Shown here: piece by piece, positions 9,453 through 18,916 of the stretch
How the letters are laid out: every line of letters begins with the position of its first letter
Position numbering within the stretch: position 1 is the first letter of the stretch
Source: Micromonospora profundi
Lineage (GTDB): Bacteria > Actinomycetota > Actinomycetes > Mycobacteriales > Micromonosporaceae
Assembly (NCBI RefSeq): GCF_011927785.1
Contig: NZ_JAATJK010000001.1
Location: 1,550,001-1,614,000, forward strand
Reading direction: 5' to 3'
Length of the DNA stretch: 64,000 nucleotides
Made by a program: the position numbers and the translations under genes
Notes under the pieces: generated by a model
What the model saw: only the letters and a program-made list of their open reading frames with translations
Told to the model about the DNA's origin: nothing
Database searches by the model: none

Positions 9453-11801
9453 ATGCCTGACGAGAACGAGAAGTCCTCCGGCCCCGAGGAACAGTGGAAC
9501 CACCCGATCGAGGAGGGCGCCACTTTCCCGCCGGTGACCATCTCGCCCTCCGACCCGGACGACTACAAGAAGTGGGCGCGGGAGAGAGGGGGGTGGCGGA
9601 AGCTCCGCACCGCGGTCACCGGTGGTGCGGCCATGTCAACCGACGAGGGCCGGCAGCACGCGGAAACACTCGTCAACGCGCAGTCGGTGATGGATGCCGG
9701 CGCTGCCTTCGATCTGGCCGGCCGCACTTTCGGTGAGCTGGGGCCCTACTTGCTGACCCATGCACGGGCGATCGCGGGTGAGGGCAAGCCGTGGCAGGGT
9801 CCGGCCGCCGACGCGTTCCTCGGTCAGATGGAGTATCTCGCCAAGATTCTCGACGCCCAGAGTGAACGGATCACGGGTCCTCCCGGGACCGGCGGCAGCC
9901 GGTCCATCCCTCAGCAGCTCTACAACGACGCCAACGCCCTCGCCTACGCGCAGTATGCGATGGAGTACTACGACCACGCGTTCGCCAACCTTGCCCGCCA
10001 GGCCGGCAACGCGGTGGGAGGCGACGGTCTGGTGTCGATCACCGGGTCGCCGCTGGAGACCCCGATGGCCCAGCGCATGGAGGGCGTGATCGACGTACTG
10101 GCAAATCAGTACGAAGGTTTCACGCACGAAGCGGTGGTGCCGGTCCGCCGCGACAACCCGAGCACGGTGTCCCCGCCCCCGCCTGCGCCTCCGCCCGCAC
10201 CGCCTGCGCCTCCGTCCGCCCCGCCTCCGTCCGCCCCGCCTCCGTCCGCCCCGCCTCCGTCCGCCCCGCCTCCGCCCGGTGGACCGAACGTCCGGCCCCC
10301 GAACTTCAACAATGCCTCCAACGGCAACGGGTCGAACGGCCCGAACCTGTCGTTGCCGAATCCGCCCCCCACTCCCCGGCCGAACGGCAACGCGACGACC
10401 GGCCCGAACGGACCCGCCCTCAATCTGCCGAACGTGCCGAACCCGAACGTCCCGAGGCCGACCGTCCCGAACCCGAACGCGCCGAACCTGAACGTGCCGA
10501 ATCCGAACGTCCCGAGGCCGAACGTTCCGAACCTGAACCTGCCGGTGCCGCCGGTCCTGCCGCGGCCCAACGGCGCCGGGGTGAACGCGCCCGGCATCGG
10601 TCGACCCGGCGGGTCGGGCGGGGGCATCGGATCCGGGATCACGTCGCCGACAGCGCCGAGGGCTCCGGTCGCTCCGCCGGCGCCGGTGGCCCCCGCAGTG
10701 CGTCCGCCGGCACTGCCGAACGCCGGTGCCATCGGCAGCGGGGTCAACGTTCCCGGGCTGACCGGAACCTCAGGCAACAACGCCGGCGGGATCCCGCCGG
10801 GCGCCCCGCCCGGCTCGCCGGGTGGCGCCGGCAGCGGCTCGGGTGTGCCCGACCGCCCGGATGCCAGCGGCCTGCTGGAGGGCGACGCGGAGGCATGGAA
10901 ACCGGTCGGCGACCCGGCGCCGCGTCCGCCGGACGTCGGCTCGTTCACCCCACCGGGCGGCGCCGGCCTGCAGACGAGCAAGCCGGCCTCGGGCGCCGCC
11001 GCTCCGGGCGGCATGCCGACGATGCCGGGCAGCCCGTCCCCCGGGGCCCCCGGTGGCAACGGCGCTGGTGTGCCGGACCGGCCGGACGCTGCCGGGCTGG
11101 TCGAGGGTGACGCCGCCGACTGGGCGGCCGGCGCTGTCGATGCTGTGGACGGACCGGAGGCGCCGGCCGGTGCGGCCCAGGGCATCGGTCTCGGCCTGGA
11201 CGCCATCGACTCGGATCCGGCAATGGCGGGCGACCGCGGCCCGCAGCTCGCTCAGGCCGGGCCGGCCGGGATGCCGATGATGCCGATGATGCCAGGCATG
11301 CCAGGCGGACCGTCCGGCTCCCCGGCTGGAGGCGCTGGTGCGGTGCCGGACCGCCCGGACGCGTCCAGCCTGGTCGCAGGGGAGGACACCGAGTGGACGC
11401 CGACCACCCCGGCGGCCGGCATCGACGGCCAGCCAGGCGAAATCCCGGCCGGCGGGATCGGGCCGACCACGGGCGGGCCGGTCTCCGTGCCGATGCCGGT
11501 CTTCGGCGTGATCGACCCGCCGACCAGCGAACGGGAGCGGGAACGGACGGTGGGCGCGCTGCCGCACGTCCCGGGCGCCGGCGTGTTGGAGGCGGCGGCC
11601 GCCGTCCGGCCCGAGGCCGCCGCGTTGCTGGTCGAGGCGGCCGGCGCCTGGGGCGCCACCGCACCGGAGGTTCCGGCCGACGAGGTGGTGCCACTGCTCC
11701 GCCTCGACGACGCCGACGCGGACGTGGCGGCTTGGGACGACACGGACGGGAGTTGGCTGCTGGCCGACGAGCCGGGCGAAGGGAGAGACACCGATGGCTG
11801 A
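9453..11801 (+). CDS. Proline-rich ESX-associated protein with WXG-like head and threefold VPDRPDA motif
   Basis: 782 aa. Residues 1-225 are globular and carry KPWQGPAADAF near residue 110, a WXG-like turn. Residues of about 235-280 are polyproline (repeated PPPSA), and about 325-370 are Asn-Pro-Val repeats (NPNVPRP, NPNAPNLN). An 18-residue motif occurs three times with a terminal Trp: VPDRPDASGLLEGDAEAW at 465, VPDRPDAAGLVEGDAADW at 540 and VPDRPDASSLVAGEDTEW at 631. The C-terminus is acidic and Trp-containing (WDDTDGSWLL). The layout recalls EspB- or PPE-like secreted ESX proteins with disordered tails. Its stop overlaps the next start by 8 bp. Confidence 0.7.
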   Translation: MPDENEKSSGPEEQWNHPIEEGATFPPVTISPSDPDDYKKWARERGGWRKLRTAVTGGAAMSTDEGRQHAETLVNAQSVMDAGAAFDLAGRTFGELGPYLLTHARAIAGEGKPWQGPAADAFLGQMEYLAKILDAQSERITGPPGTGGSRSIPQQLYNDANALAYAQYAMEYYDHAFANLARQAGNAVGGDGLVSITGSPLETPMAQRMEGVIDVLANQYEGFTHEAVVPVRRDNPSTVSPPPPAPPPAPPAPPSAPPPSAPPPSAPPPSAPPPPGGPNVRPPNFNNASNGNGSNGPNLSLPNPPPTPRPNGNATTGPNGPALNLPNVPNPNVPRPTVPNPNAPNLNVPNPNVPRPNVPNLNLPVPPVLPRPNGAGVNAPGIGRPGGSGGGIGSGITSPTAPRAPVAPPAPVAPAVRPPALPNAGAIGSGVNVPGLTGTSGNNAGGIPPGAPPGSPGGAGSGSGVPDRPDASGLLEGDAEAWKPVGDPAPRPPDVGSFTPPGGAGLQTSKPASGAAAPGGMPTMPGSPSPGAPGGNGAGVPDRPDAAGLVEGDAADWAAGAVDAVDGPEAPAGAAQGIGLGLDAIDSDPAMAGDRGPQLAQAGPAGMPMMPMMPGMPGGPSGSPAGGAGAVPDRPDASSLVAGEDTEWTPTTPAAGIDGQPGEIPAGGIGPTTGGPVSVPMPVFGVIDPPTSERERERTVGALPHVPGAGVLEAAAAVRPEAAALLVEAAGAWGATAPEVPADEVVPLLRLDDADADVAAWDDTDGSWLLADEPGEGRDTDG

Positions 11802-12138
11802 TCGGAACGGCACGGACGAGGCGCCCCTGCGGGTGTGGCGGCGATCCACCGAACGGGCCGCCGCCCCCGCCGACGAGCCGAAGCTGTTCTGCGGCGGGCC
11901 GGATCGCACCGTCGACGAGATCTTCGAGGAGATGCGCGAGCGCAAGCGGCAGTGGGACGAAGAGCGCGAACGGCAGAAGGCCGAAGCCGAATCGGAGCGT
12001 ACGGACAAGAAGAAGGACGACGCGGACGACCAGGCCGCCGTCGATCGGTTCCGCAACGACCGGTACGCGGTCAAGCTGCTGCGCCAGGACACCACCGCCT
12101 GGGGTGACGGGCCCTCCCTGTCGGGGACTCTCGGATGA
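11794..12138 (+). CDS. Small charged coiled-coil protein before EccC
   Basis: 114 aa. The middle (residues of about 40-85) is almost entirely Glu, Arg, Lys and Asp with Gln, typical of a long single helix or coiled coil. It starts 8 bp inside the previous gene and its TGA overlaps the EccC ATG, so it is translationally coupled to both. I recognise no family. It could be an adaptor between the proline-rich protein and the EccC ATPase; that is inference. Confidence 0.65.
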   Translation: MADRNGTDEAPLRVWRRSTERAAAPADEPKLFCGGPDRTVDEIFEEMRERKRQWDEERERQKAEAESERTDKKKDDADDQAAVDRFRNDRYAVKLLRQDTTAWGDGPSLSGTLG

Positions 12139-15100
12139 GTACGGTCACCGTCAAGCGTCCGCCGCGCGCCACCGGTCCCGACGCGCCCGAGGGCGAGGTG
12201 AACCTGCAGGAGCCCCCGCTGATGGCGGAGGAGGCCCCGCTCGACTTCCGGTCCTTCGCGATGGTTGTGCCGATGGGCCTCGGCATGGGCGCCATGATGG
12301 CGATGTTCGGCCTCTACAGCCGGGCCCCGATCATGTACGTGATGGGCGGCGCGATGGCCGCCGGTATGCTCCTGATGGGCGTGGTACAGGTGGGCCGGGG
12401 CGCCGCCGAGCGTAAGCGCAAGATGCTCGGTGAGCGACGCGACTTCCTGCGCTACATCGCCCAGCTGCGCAAGGAGGCCCGCGCCTCGGCCGACGAGCAG
12501 CGCCGGCACGTGCTGTGGGACAACCCGCAACCGGACTGGCTGTGGTCGGTCGCGATGAGCAGCCGACTGTGGGAGCGCCGGCCGACCCACGACGACTTCG
12601 CCCGGGTACGCATCGGCCTCGGACGGCAGAACGCGATGCGTGCCTTCACCCCGCCGACCACCAAACCGGTGGAAGACCTGGAACCGCTGTCGTCGATCGC
12701 GTTGCGCCGGTTCGCCGAGGCGTACCGGACGGTCTCCGGAATTCCGATCTCGGTGAACCTGCGCAGTTTCACAAGCATCGAGTTCGAGGGCGCGGCCGGG
12801 CCGGCGGTCGCGCTGGCCAGGGCCATGGTCGCCCAGCTGGTCACGCTGCACGCGCCGGACGAGCTGCGGGTCGCGGTCCTGGCGCCGGAGGTGCACCGGG
12901 GGCCGTGGGAGTGGGTCAAATGGCTGCCGCACAACGCGCACGCGGGTAGTGCCGACGCCGCCGGGCCGGCCCGGCTCTTCGCCGGCACGCACGACGCGCT
13001 GATGGACCTGCTCGGCACCGACGTCACCGACCGCGGTGACCACGACCGGACGGCCCGTCCCTCGTCGACCGAGCCGTTCCTGGTGATCGTCGCTCACCTG
13101 ACCGAACTGCCGGACCACTCCCGGCTGCTCGGCGCCGGCCTGCGCAACGTGGTGCTGCTCGACCTGACCGGGGCGATGCCGGGCGGGCCGAAGGTGCTGC
13201 GGCTGACCGCGGACGGCGCCGAGGTGCGCTACCCGGCCGGCGAGGTCACCGGTTCGGCGGTGCGTGACGAGTTGGCCGAGGCGCAGGCGCTCGCGCTGGC
13301 CCGGATCATCGCTCCGAAGCGGACCAGCGGCACCTTGGACATCGTCGAGGAGCCGCTGGAGACCAGCTTCGAGCTGACCGCGCTGCTCGGCATCCGGGAT
13401 GCGAACACCTTCGACGTGCCGGCCCTGTGGCGGACCCGGCAGCCGCAGCGCAACCGGCTGCAGGTGCCGATCGGGGTCACCGAGGACGGCGAGGTGATCG
13501 AGCTCGACCTGAAGGAGTCGGCCCAGGGCGGCATGGGTCCGCACGGCCTGCTCATCGGTGCGACCGGGTCGGGCAAGAGCGAGCTGCTGCGTACGCTCGT
13601 CGTCGCGCTCGCCGCGACGCACTCCTCGGAGATCCTCAACCTGGTGCTGGTGGACTTCAAGGGCGGCGCCACGTTCATCGGCATGGAACACCTGCCGCAC
13701 ACCTCCGCGGTGATCACCAACCTGGCCGACGAGCTTCCACTGGTCGACCGGATGCAGGACGCGCTCAACGGCGAGATGACCCGGCGCCAGGAGATGCTGC
13801 GGGCCAGCGGGTACGCGTCCCTGTTCGACTACGAGAAGGCGCGCGCGTCCGGTGCGCAGCTGGTGCCGTTCCCGACGCTGCTGATCGTCGTGGACGAGTT
13901 CTCCGAGCTGCTGTCCAGCAAGTCCGAGTTCATGGACCTGTTCGTGTCCATCGGCCGGCTGGGCCGCAGCCTCGGCGTCCACCTGCTGCTCGCCTCGCAG
14001 CGGCTGGACGAGGGCCGGATCAACCGGGTCGAGGGCCACCTGTCGTACCGACTGGCACTGCGCACGTTCTCCTCGATGGAGTCGCGTGCGGTGATCGGCG
14101 TCGGCGCCGCCTACGAGCTGCCGTCCGAGCCGGGCAACGGCTACCTCAAGGTGGACACCACCAACCTGGTGCGGTTCAAGTCGGCGTACGTCTCCGGGCC
14201 GTACACCGGCACTGGGGCGCGCCTGGAGGCGGGCACGGACGTCGACGTGGTGGCCGCCGACGTGGTGCCGTTCACCACCCGGAACGTCCCGTTGCCCGAG
14301 CCGGTCGAGCGCCTGACGGCACCGGCTGAGGGCGCCGCCGCACCGGCGGACGACGCGCCGGCCGAGGCGAGCGGTCCCACCCTGGTCGAGGTGCTGCTCA
14401 AGCGACTGACCGGGGCCGGGCCGCCGGCGCGGCAGATCTGGCTGCCGCCGCTGTCCACGGCGCCCACCCTGGACTCGCTGCTGCCCAGTGTCGTACCCCA
14501 TCCGGTCTTCGGCATGTCCGTCGAGGACCTGTCGGTCCGCGGGCGGCTGCGGGTGCCGGTGGGCGTGGTCGACAAGCCGCAGGATCAGCTGCGGGAACTG
14601 CTGGTCGTGGACCTGGCGACGGCCGACGGCCACGTGGGCATCGCCGGTGCGCCGCAGAGCGGCAAGTCGACCCTGCTGCGGTCGATGATGCTCGCCCTGG
14701 CGCTGACCAACACGCCGGCCGAGGTGCAGTTCTACGGCCTGGACTTCGGCGGCGGTGGGCTCACCTCGGTCGCCGGTCTGCCGCACGTCGGCTCGATCGC
14801 CACCCGGCTGGAGCGTGACCGGGTGGTGCGCACGCTTGAGGAGATCAGCCAGGTCATGGAGCGGCGGGAGGTCGAGTTCACCGAGCGTGGGCTGGACTCC
14901 ATGACGTCGTACCTGGCGGCCCGCAGTCGGGGTGAACTCGAGGACCCGCACGGCCACGTGTTCCTGGTCGTCGACGGCTGGTACACGATGAAGCAGGACT
15001 TCCCCGACCTGGAGAGCCGCGTCCAGGAGATCGCCTCGCGCGGGCTGTCGTTCGGCGTACACATCGTGGTGACCACCACCCGCTGGTCGGAGCTGCGCAC

Positions 15101-16112
15101 CTGGCTGCGCGACCTGCTGGGCACGAAGCTGGAGCTGCGGCTGGCCGACTCGATGGAGTCGGAGTTCGGCTCCCGCAAGGCGGCGACAGTGCCCAACCAG
15201 CCGGGCCGCGGCCTCACCCCGGACGGGCTGCACTTCCTCGGCGCGCTGCCCCGGATCGACGGCCATGCGGCGACCGCCGACCTGGCCGAGGCCACCAAGT
15301 CGGTCACCGAGGAGGCCGCGACGTTCTGGAGCGGCCCGCCCGCACCGCCGGTGCGCCTGCTGCCCACCCAGCTGCCCGCGGCGTACCTGCCCGACCCGGA
15401 GCCGGAGCTGCGGATCTGCCTCGGTCTCGACGAGCAGCGGCTGGCGCCCGTGTGGCACGACTTCATGGTCACGCCGCACCTGCTGGTTTTCGGCGACAAC
15501 GAGACCGGCAAGACGAACATGCTGACCCTGATCCTGCGCGCCATTCAGCGGCGGTACACGCCGGAGCAGGCGAAGGTGGTGCTCGGCGACTCGCGGCGGG
15601 ACCTGGACACCGCGATCGGCCAGGAGTACCAGGTCGGATCCAGCTTCACCGGCGACGGGCTGTTCGAGCTGGCAGGCAAGGCGTCGGTGTCGGTCAACCG
15701 CCGGGTGCCGGGCGCGGACATCTCGTCCGAGCGGATGCGCCGCCGGGACTGGTGGGAGGGTCCAGAACTGTTCGTGGTGGTCGACGACTACGACCTGCTG
15801 ACCCGCGGCACCGGCGTCGGCTCCACGTTGGAGCCACTGTTGCCGCTTCTGGCCCAAGGCGTGTACATCGGTCTGCACGTGATCGTGGCCCGGAGCACCT
15901 CCGGCGCGATGCGGGCGATGATGGACCCGGTCATCCGCCGGATGTGGGAGCTGGGCACCCCGGCGATGTTGTTCTCCTACCCCAAGGAGGAGGGCAAGTT
16001 CCTCGGCGAGGCCGCGCCGCGCCGGCTGCCCGCCGGACGGGCTCAACTGGTCACTCGCCGCGGGGTGCGGCTGATGCAGACAGGCAACGCGCTGGGCCGG
16101 GCCGCCGGATGA
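12135..16112 (+). CDS. eccC: Type VII secretion ATPase EccC (EccCa-EccCb fusion)
   Basis: 1,325 aa, the usual fused EccC length. Two transmembrane helices lie near residues 41-60 and 64-84. Three FtsK/SpoIIIE-type ATPase domains have P-loops GATGSGKS (475-482), GAPQSGKS (838-845) and GDNETGKT (1120-1127). Domain 1 has an intact Walker B (LLIVVDEFSEL, about 580); domains 2 and 3 have weaker versions (FLVVDGW, FVVVDDYD), as is common in EccC, where domain 1 is regulated and domains 2-3 bind substrate. It is the motor that recognises and drives ESX substrates through the EccB/C/D pore. The start overlaps the upstream stop by 4 bp. Confidence 0.97.
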   Translation: MSTVTVKRPPRATGPDAPEGEVNLQEPPLMAEEAPLDFRSFAMVVPMGLGMGAMMAMFGLYSRAPIMYVMGGAMAAGMLLMGVVQVGRGAAERKRKMLGERRDFLRYIAQLRKEARASADEQRRHVLWDNPQPDWLWSVAMSSRLWERRPTHDDFARVRIGLGRQNAMRAFTPPTTKPVEDLEPLSSIALRRFAEAYRTVSGIPISVNLRSFTSIEFEGAAGPAVALARAMVAQLVTLHAPDELRVAVLAPEVHRGPWEWVKWLPHNAHAGSADAAGPARLFAGTHDALMDLLGTDVTDRGDHDRTARPSSTEPFLVIVAHLTELPDHSRLLGAGLRNVVLLDLTGAMPGGPKVLRLTADGAEVRYPAGEVTGSAVRDELAEAQALALARIIAPKRTSGTLDIVEEPLETSFELTALLGIRDANTFDVPALWRTRQPQRNRLQVPIGVTEDGEVIELDLKESAQGGMGPHGLLIGATGSGKSELLRTLVVALAATHSSEILNLVLVDFKGGATFIGMEHLPHTSAVITNLADELPLVDRMQDALNGEMTRRQEMLRASGYASLFDYEKARASGAQLVPFPTLLIVVDEFSELLSSKSEFMDLFVSIGRLGRSLGVHLLLASQRLDEGRINRVEGHLSYRLALRTFSSMESRAVIGVGAAYELPSEPGNGYLKVDTTNLVRFKSAYVSGPYTGTGARLEAGTDVDVVAADVVPFTTRNVPLPEPVERLTAPAEGAAAPADDAPAEASGPTLVEVLLKRLTGAGPPARQIWLPPLSTAPTLDSLLPSVVPHPVFGMSVEDLSVRGRLRVPVGVVDKPQDQLRELLVVDLATADGHVGIAGAPQSGKSTLLRSMMLALALTNTPAEVQFYGLDFGGGGLTSVAGLPHVGSIATRLERDRVVRTLEEISQVMERREVEFTERGLDSMTSYLAARSRGELEDPHGHVFLVVDGWYTMKQDFPDLESRVQEIASRGLSFGVHIVVTTTRWSELRTWLRDLLGTKLELRLADSMESEFGSRKAATVPNQPGRGLTPDGLHFLGALPRIDGHAATADLAEATKSVTEEAATFWSGPPAPPVRLLPTQLPAAYLPDPEPELRICLGLDEQRLAPVWHDFMVTPHLLVFGDNETGKTNMLTLILRAIQRRYTPEQAKVVLGDSRRDLDTAIGQEYQVGSSFTGDGLFELAGKASVSVNRRVPGADISSERMRRRDWWEGPELFVVVDDYDLLTRGTGVGSTLEPLLPLLAQGVYIGLHVIVARSTSGAMRAMMDPVIRRMWELGTPAMLFSYPKEEGKFLGEAAPRRLPAGRAQLVTRRGVRLMQTGNALGRAAG

Positions 16113-16143
16113 GGCGGGACCGGCAGAGGAGAGGACGACGCGG

Positions 16144-17547
16144 ATGAGCGCCGTTGTTCAGGCGGACAAGTGCCGCATCACAGTGGTCGGGCCGGAGCGT
16201 CGGATCGACCTGGCGGTCCCGGTCACCACCACGGTCGCCGGTCTGCTGCCGGTCCTGGTCGGCCACGCCGTACCGGCACACCAGCAGGACGACGCCACCG
16301 GCAGCGGCTGGGTGCTGCAACGGCTGGGTGGTGCGCCGTTCGAGCTGACCGGCACCCCGGAGACGCTGGAGTGGCTGGACGGCGAGGAGATCCACCTGCG
16401 CCGGGCCGAGGACCCGCTGCCCGAGCTGGACTTCGACGACCTGGCTGAGGGCGTGGCGACGTCCGTCAACCGGCGGTCCGACCGTTGGCAGCCGGAGTAC
16501 CGCCGGGTGTTGTTCCTGGTGCTGTCGGCGGTGGCGATGACCACCGTCGCGTTGGTGATCACCGACCGTGGCCCGGTGGCCGGGCAGATCCTGTCGGCCG
16601 GCGTGCTCGCCGCCGCGATGCTGGTCGCGGCGCTTGTCGCCGCCCGCAAGCTGACCGACGAGGCGTTCGGCCTGCTGTTCGGCGGTGCTGCGGCCCTCTT
16701 CGCGGGGATGGCCGCGGTCAGCGCGGTGGACGGTGACCCGGACGGCATGTCCTGGACCGGGCTGGCGACGCTGGCCGCGGCGTCCGCGGTCGTCGTCGTG
16801 ACCGGGGTCCTGCTGGTCTGCCAGCGTACTGTCACGCCGCGGCTGCCGTTCACCCCGTTGCTGCTGGTCGGGGTCAGCGCCGCGACGGTGGTGCTCGTGC
16901 TGGTGTCCGGTCAGCTCGCCGGGATGACAGCCGCCCAGGTCTCGGCCGTCGCCGCCGCGGTGATCCTGGCGATCGTGGTGCTCGCCCCCCGCGCCGCGGT
17001 GAAGTTCGCCCGGCTGCGCGGCCCGCAGCTGCCCAAGACCGGCGCCGACCTGCAGTACGACATCGAGCCGACGGACTCCGGCCTGGTCCGGGAGCGGACC
17101 GCTGACGCGGACACCTACCTGACCGCCGGGCTCGGCTCGGCCGCGCTGCTGCTGCCGTTCCTGTTCGCCTTCACCATGCGTACGCCCGGCTGGTCGGGCT
17201 CGACGCTGGTCGCCCTGATCTCCGCGGCGGTCCTGCTGCGGGCCCGCTCGTACTTCGGGGTCTGGCACCGGATCGCGCTGGTGACCGCCGGGACCACGGG
17301 CTGCCTGCTGGTGGTCGCGCAGCTCTCCGGCTCCCTGTCGATCGGAGGGCGTTACGTCCTGCTCGCCGGTCTGGTCGCGCTGCTGGTGCCGTTGGTGATG
17401 GCGGCGGTGCGGCCCTGGCCGCGGCGGATGCTCCCGTTCTGGGAGTACGCCGCGACGTTCTTCGACGTGGTGACCGCGCTGGCCGTGCTGCCGGTGCTCG
17501 CCCAGGTGCTCGGCCTGTACGGCTGGGCCCGCGGACTGTTCGGGTAG
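16144..17547 (+). CDS. eccD: Type VII secretion integral membrane protein EccD
   Basis: 467 aa. Residues 1-90 form a ubiquitin-like (YukD) domain (RIDLAVPVTTTVAGLLPVL); from about 120 onward there are roughly eleven hydrophobic helices, the EccD signature. It forms the main membrane channel with EccC and EccB. It lies 31 bp after eccC with a GAGGAGAGG-like ribosome site, and eccB begins 7 bp later. The gene order C-D-B differs from the mycobacterial order but is common in other actinomycetes. Confidence 0.95.
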   Translation: MSAVVQADKCRITVVGPERRIDLAVPVTTTVAGLLPVLVGHAVPAHQQDDATGSGWVLQRLGGAPFELTGTPETLEWLDGEEIHLRRAEDPLPELDFDDLAEGVATSVNRRSDRWQPEYRRVLFLVLSAVAMTTVALVITDRGPVAGQILSAGVLAAAMLVAALVAARKLTDEAFGLLFGGAAALFAGMAAVSAVDGDPDGMSWTGLATLAAASAVVVVTGVLLVCQRTVTPRLPFTPLLLVGVSAATVVLVLVSGQLAGMTAAQVSAVAAAVILAIVVLAPRAAVKFARLRGPQLPKTGADLQYDIEPTDSGLVRERTADADTYLTAGLGSAALLLPFLFAFTMRTPGWSGSTLVALISAAVLLRARSYFGVWHRIALVTAGTTGCLLVVAQLSGSLSIGGRYVLLAGLVALLVPLVMAAVRPWPRRMLPFWEYAATFFDVVTALAVLPVLAQVLGLYGWARGLFG

Positions 17548-17554
17548 GCGCGCC

Positions 17555-18910
17555 GTGCAGACTCAGCGCGACCACGTCCACGCCCACCAGTTCATGATGG
17601 GCCGGCTCAGCTCGGCCCTGGTGCTCGGCGACCCGTCCGGCGCCGAGGTGCCCGGCCGCCGGGCCCTCACCGGCCTGGTGTTCGGCGTACTCATCGCGGT
17701 GCTGGTGGTGGCCGGTTTCGGGGTGTACGGCTGGATCGTCCCCGGCGGCAGCACGGCCTACCGGCAGCCCGGCCTGATCCTGGTGGAAAAGGAGACCGGC
17801 AGCCGTTACGTCTACGCCGACGGCCTGCTGCATCCGGTGATCGACCGGCCTGCGGCGATGCTCTGGCAGGGCCCGTCGGCGAAGGTGAAGCTGATCTCGC
17901 AGGCCTCTCTGGCCGATGTGCCGCGAGGTGACGTGCTGGGCATCCCGGACGGGCCGCGGGAGATCCCGGCGCCGCAGTCCTTCGTGGCCGGTCCGTGGCT
18001 GGCCTGCCTGTCTGGACGGCCGGGCGACTCGGGTCGGGGCGGGCTGGGCATGAATCTCGACCCCCGCGCACCGGCCACCCCGATCCCGCCGGAACGGCTC
18101 ATCGTGGTGCGGGACCCGGACGGCAAGATCCACCTGATCGCTCAGGGCAGCCGGTTCCGGGTGACCGACGACGCCGTTCTGGTCGCGCTCGGCATCAGCG
18201 CGGGCGACGCGATCCCGGCCACCGAGCCCTGGCTGAGCCAGCTTCCCGCCGGACCGGACCTGGCCCCCGCCGGGATCGACGGCGAGGGCCGCGACGGGCC
18301 GCGGATCGCCGGCCGGTCCTACGACGTCGGGACCCTGTTCCGGCAGAACGCCGGCGCCGCCGGCGAGCAGTTCTTCGTGCTGCGCAAGGACGGGCTGGCG
18401 GCGCTGAGCGAGACCGAGTTCCTCTTCGCCGGCGTACGCAGCCGGTCCGCGCCGGTCACGCTGGCCGGCGCCGATCTGCTGGACGCGCCCCGGTCGGCGG
18501 ACCGGACGCTGCTCGACCGGCTGCCCGACCTGGCCGGTGCGGCGGAGCACCGGCTCGACGACCGGATCCTCTGCCTGCGCCAGACACCCACTGCGGCGAA
18601 CGCTGTCTACAGCGTCCTGGTCGAGGCGCCCCGGACGATGGCCGTCGACGCGAACGGCCGGGGCGTGGTGTTCGGTCCAGCCGGCGGCGGGATGGCCGTG
18701 TACGGCGTACCGGTCGCCCCCGGCACCACACCGCCGGTCGTCTTCGTCTCCTCCGGCGGGGTCGCCTTCGCGCTGAAGGACGCGCAGGCCGCGGCGGCAC
18801 TGAAGATCAACCAGGTACGACCGGTCCCGTTCCCCCGCGAACTGCTGGCCACCCTCCGGCAGGGACCGACGCTGAGCCGCGAGGCCGTCACTTTTCTCGC
18901 AGAAGGGTAG
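17555..18910 (+). CDS. eccB: Type VII secretion protein EccB
   Basis: 451 aa from GTG. The N-terminal motif QTQRDHVHAHQFMMGRLSSALV followed by a single transmembrane helix at about 33-60 and a large extracytoplasmic domain is diagnostic of EccB. Periplasmic cysteines in WLACLSG and RILCLRQ probably form the conserved disulfide. The repeating R/P-loop fold resembles a cell-wall-binding scaffold and may have ATPase activity in some homologs. It is part of the EccBCD core. Confidence 0.95.
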   Translation: MQTQRDHVHAHQFMMGRLSSALVLGDPSGAEVPGRRALTGLVFGVLIAVLVVAGFGVYGWIVPGGSTAYRQPGLILVEKETGSRYVYADGLLHPVIDRPAAMLWQGPSAKVKLISQASLADVPRGDVLGIPDGPREIPAPQSFVAGPWLACLSGRPGDSGRGGLGMNLDPRAPATPIPPERLIVVRDPDGKIHLIAQGSRFRVTDDAVLVALGISAGDAIPATEPWLSQLPAGPDLAPAGIDGEGRDGPRIAGRSYDVGTLFRQNAGAAGEQFFVLRKDGLAALSETEFLFAGVRSRSAPVTLAGADLLDAPRSADRTLLDRLPDLAGAAEHRLDDRILCLRQTPTAANAVYSVLVEAPRTMAVDANGRGVVFGPAGGGMAVYGVPVAPGTTPPVVFVSSGGVAFALKDAQAAAALKINQVRPVPFPRELLATLRQGPTLSREAVTFLAEG

Positions 18911-18916
18911 GCCGAC

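Noticed and set aside
10160..10290. The run of CCGCCTCCGTCCGCC units as a non-coding satellite
   Set aside because: It is in frame and encodes the polyproline part of the 782-aa protein.
10770..16046. A 1,758-codon open frame on the minus strand opposite eccC and the proline-rich gene
   Set aside because: It is antisense to genes with clear motifs. Its translation is rich in His, Arg, Gln and Gly without domains, as expected for the complement of high-GC3 coding DNA.
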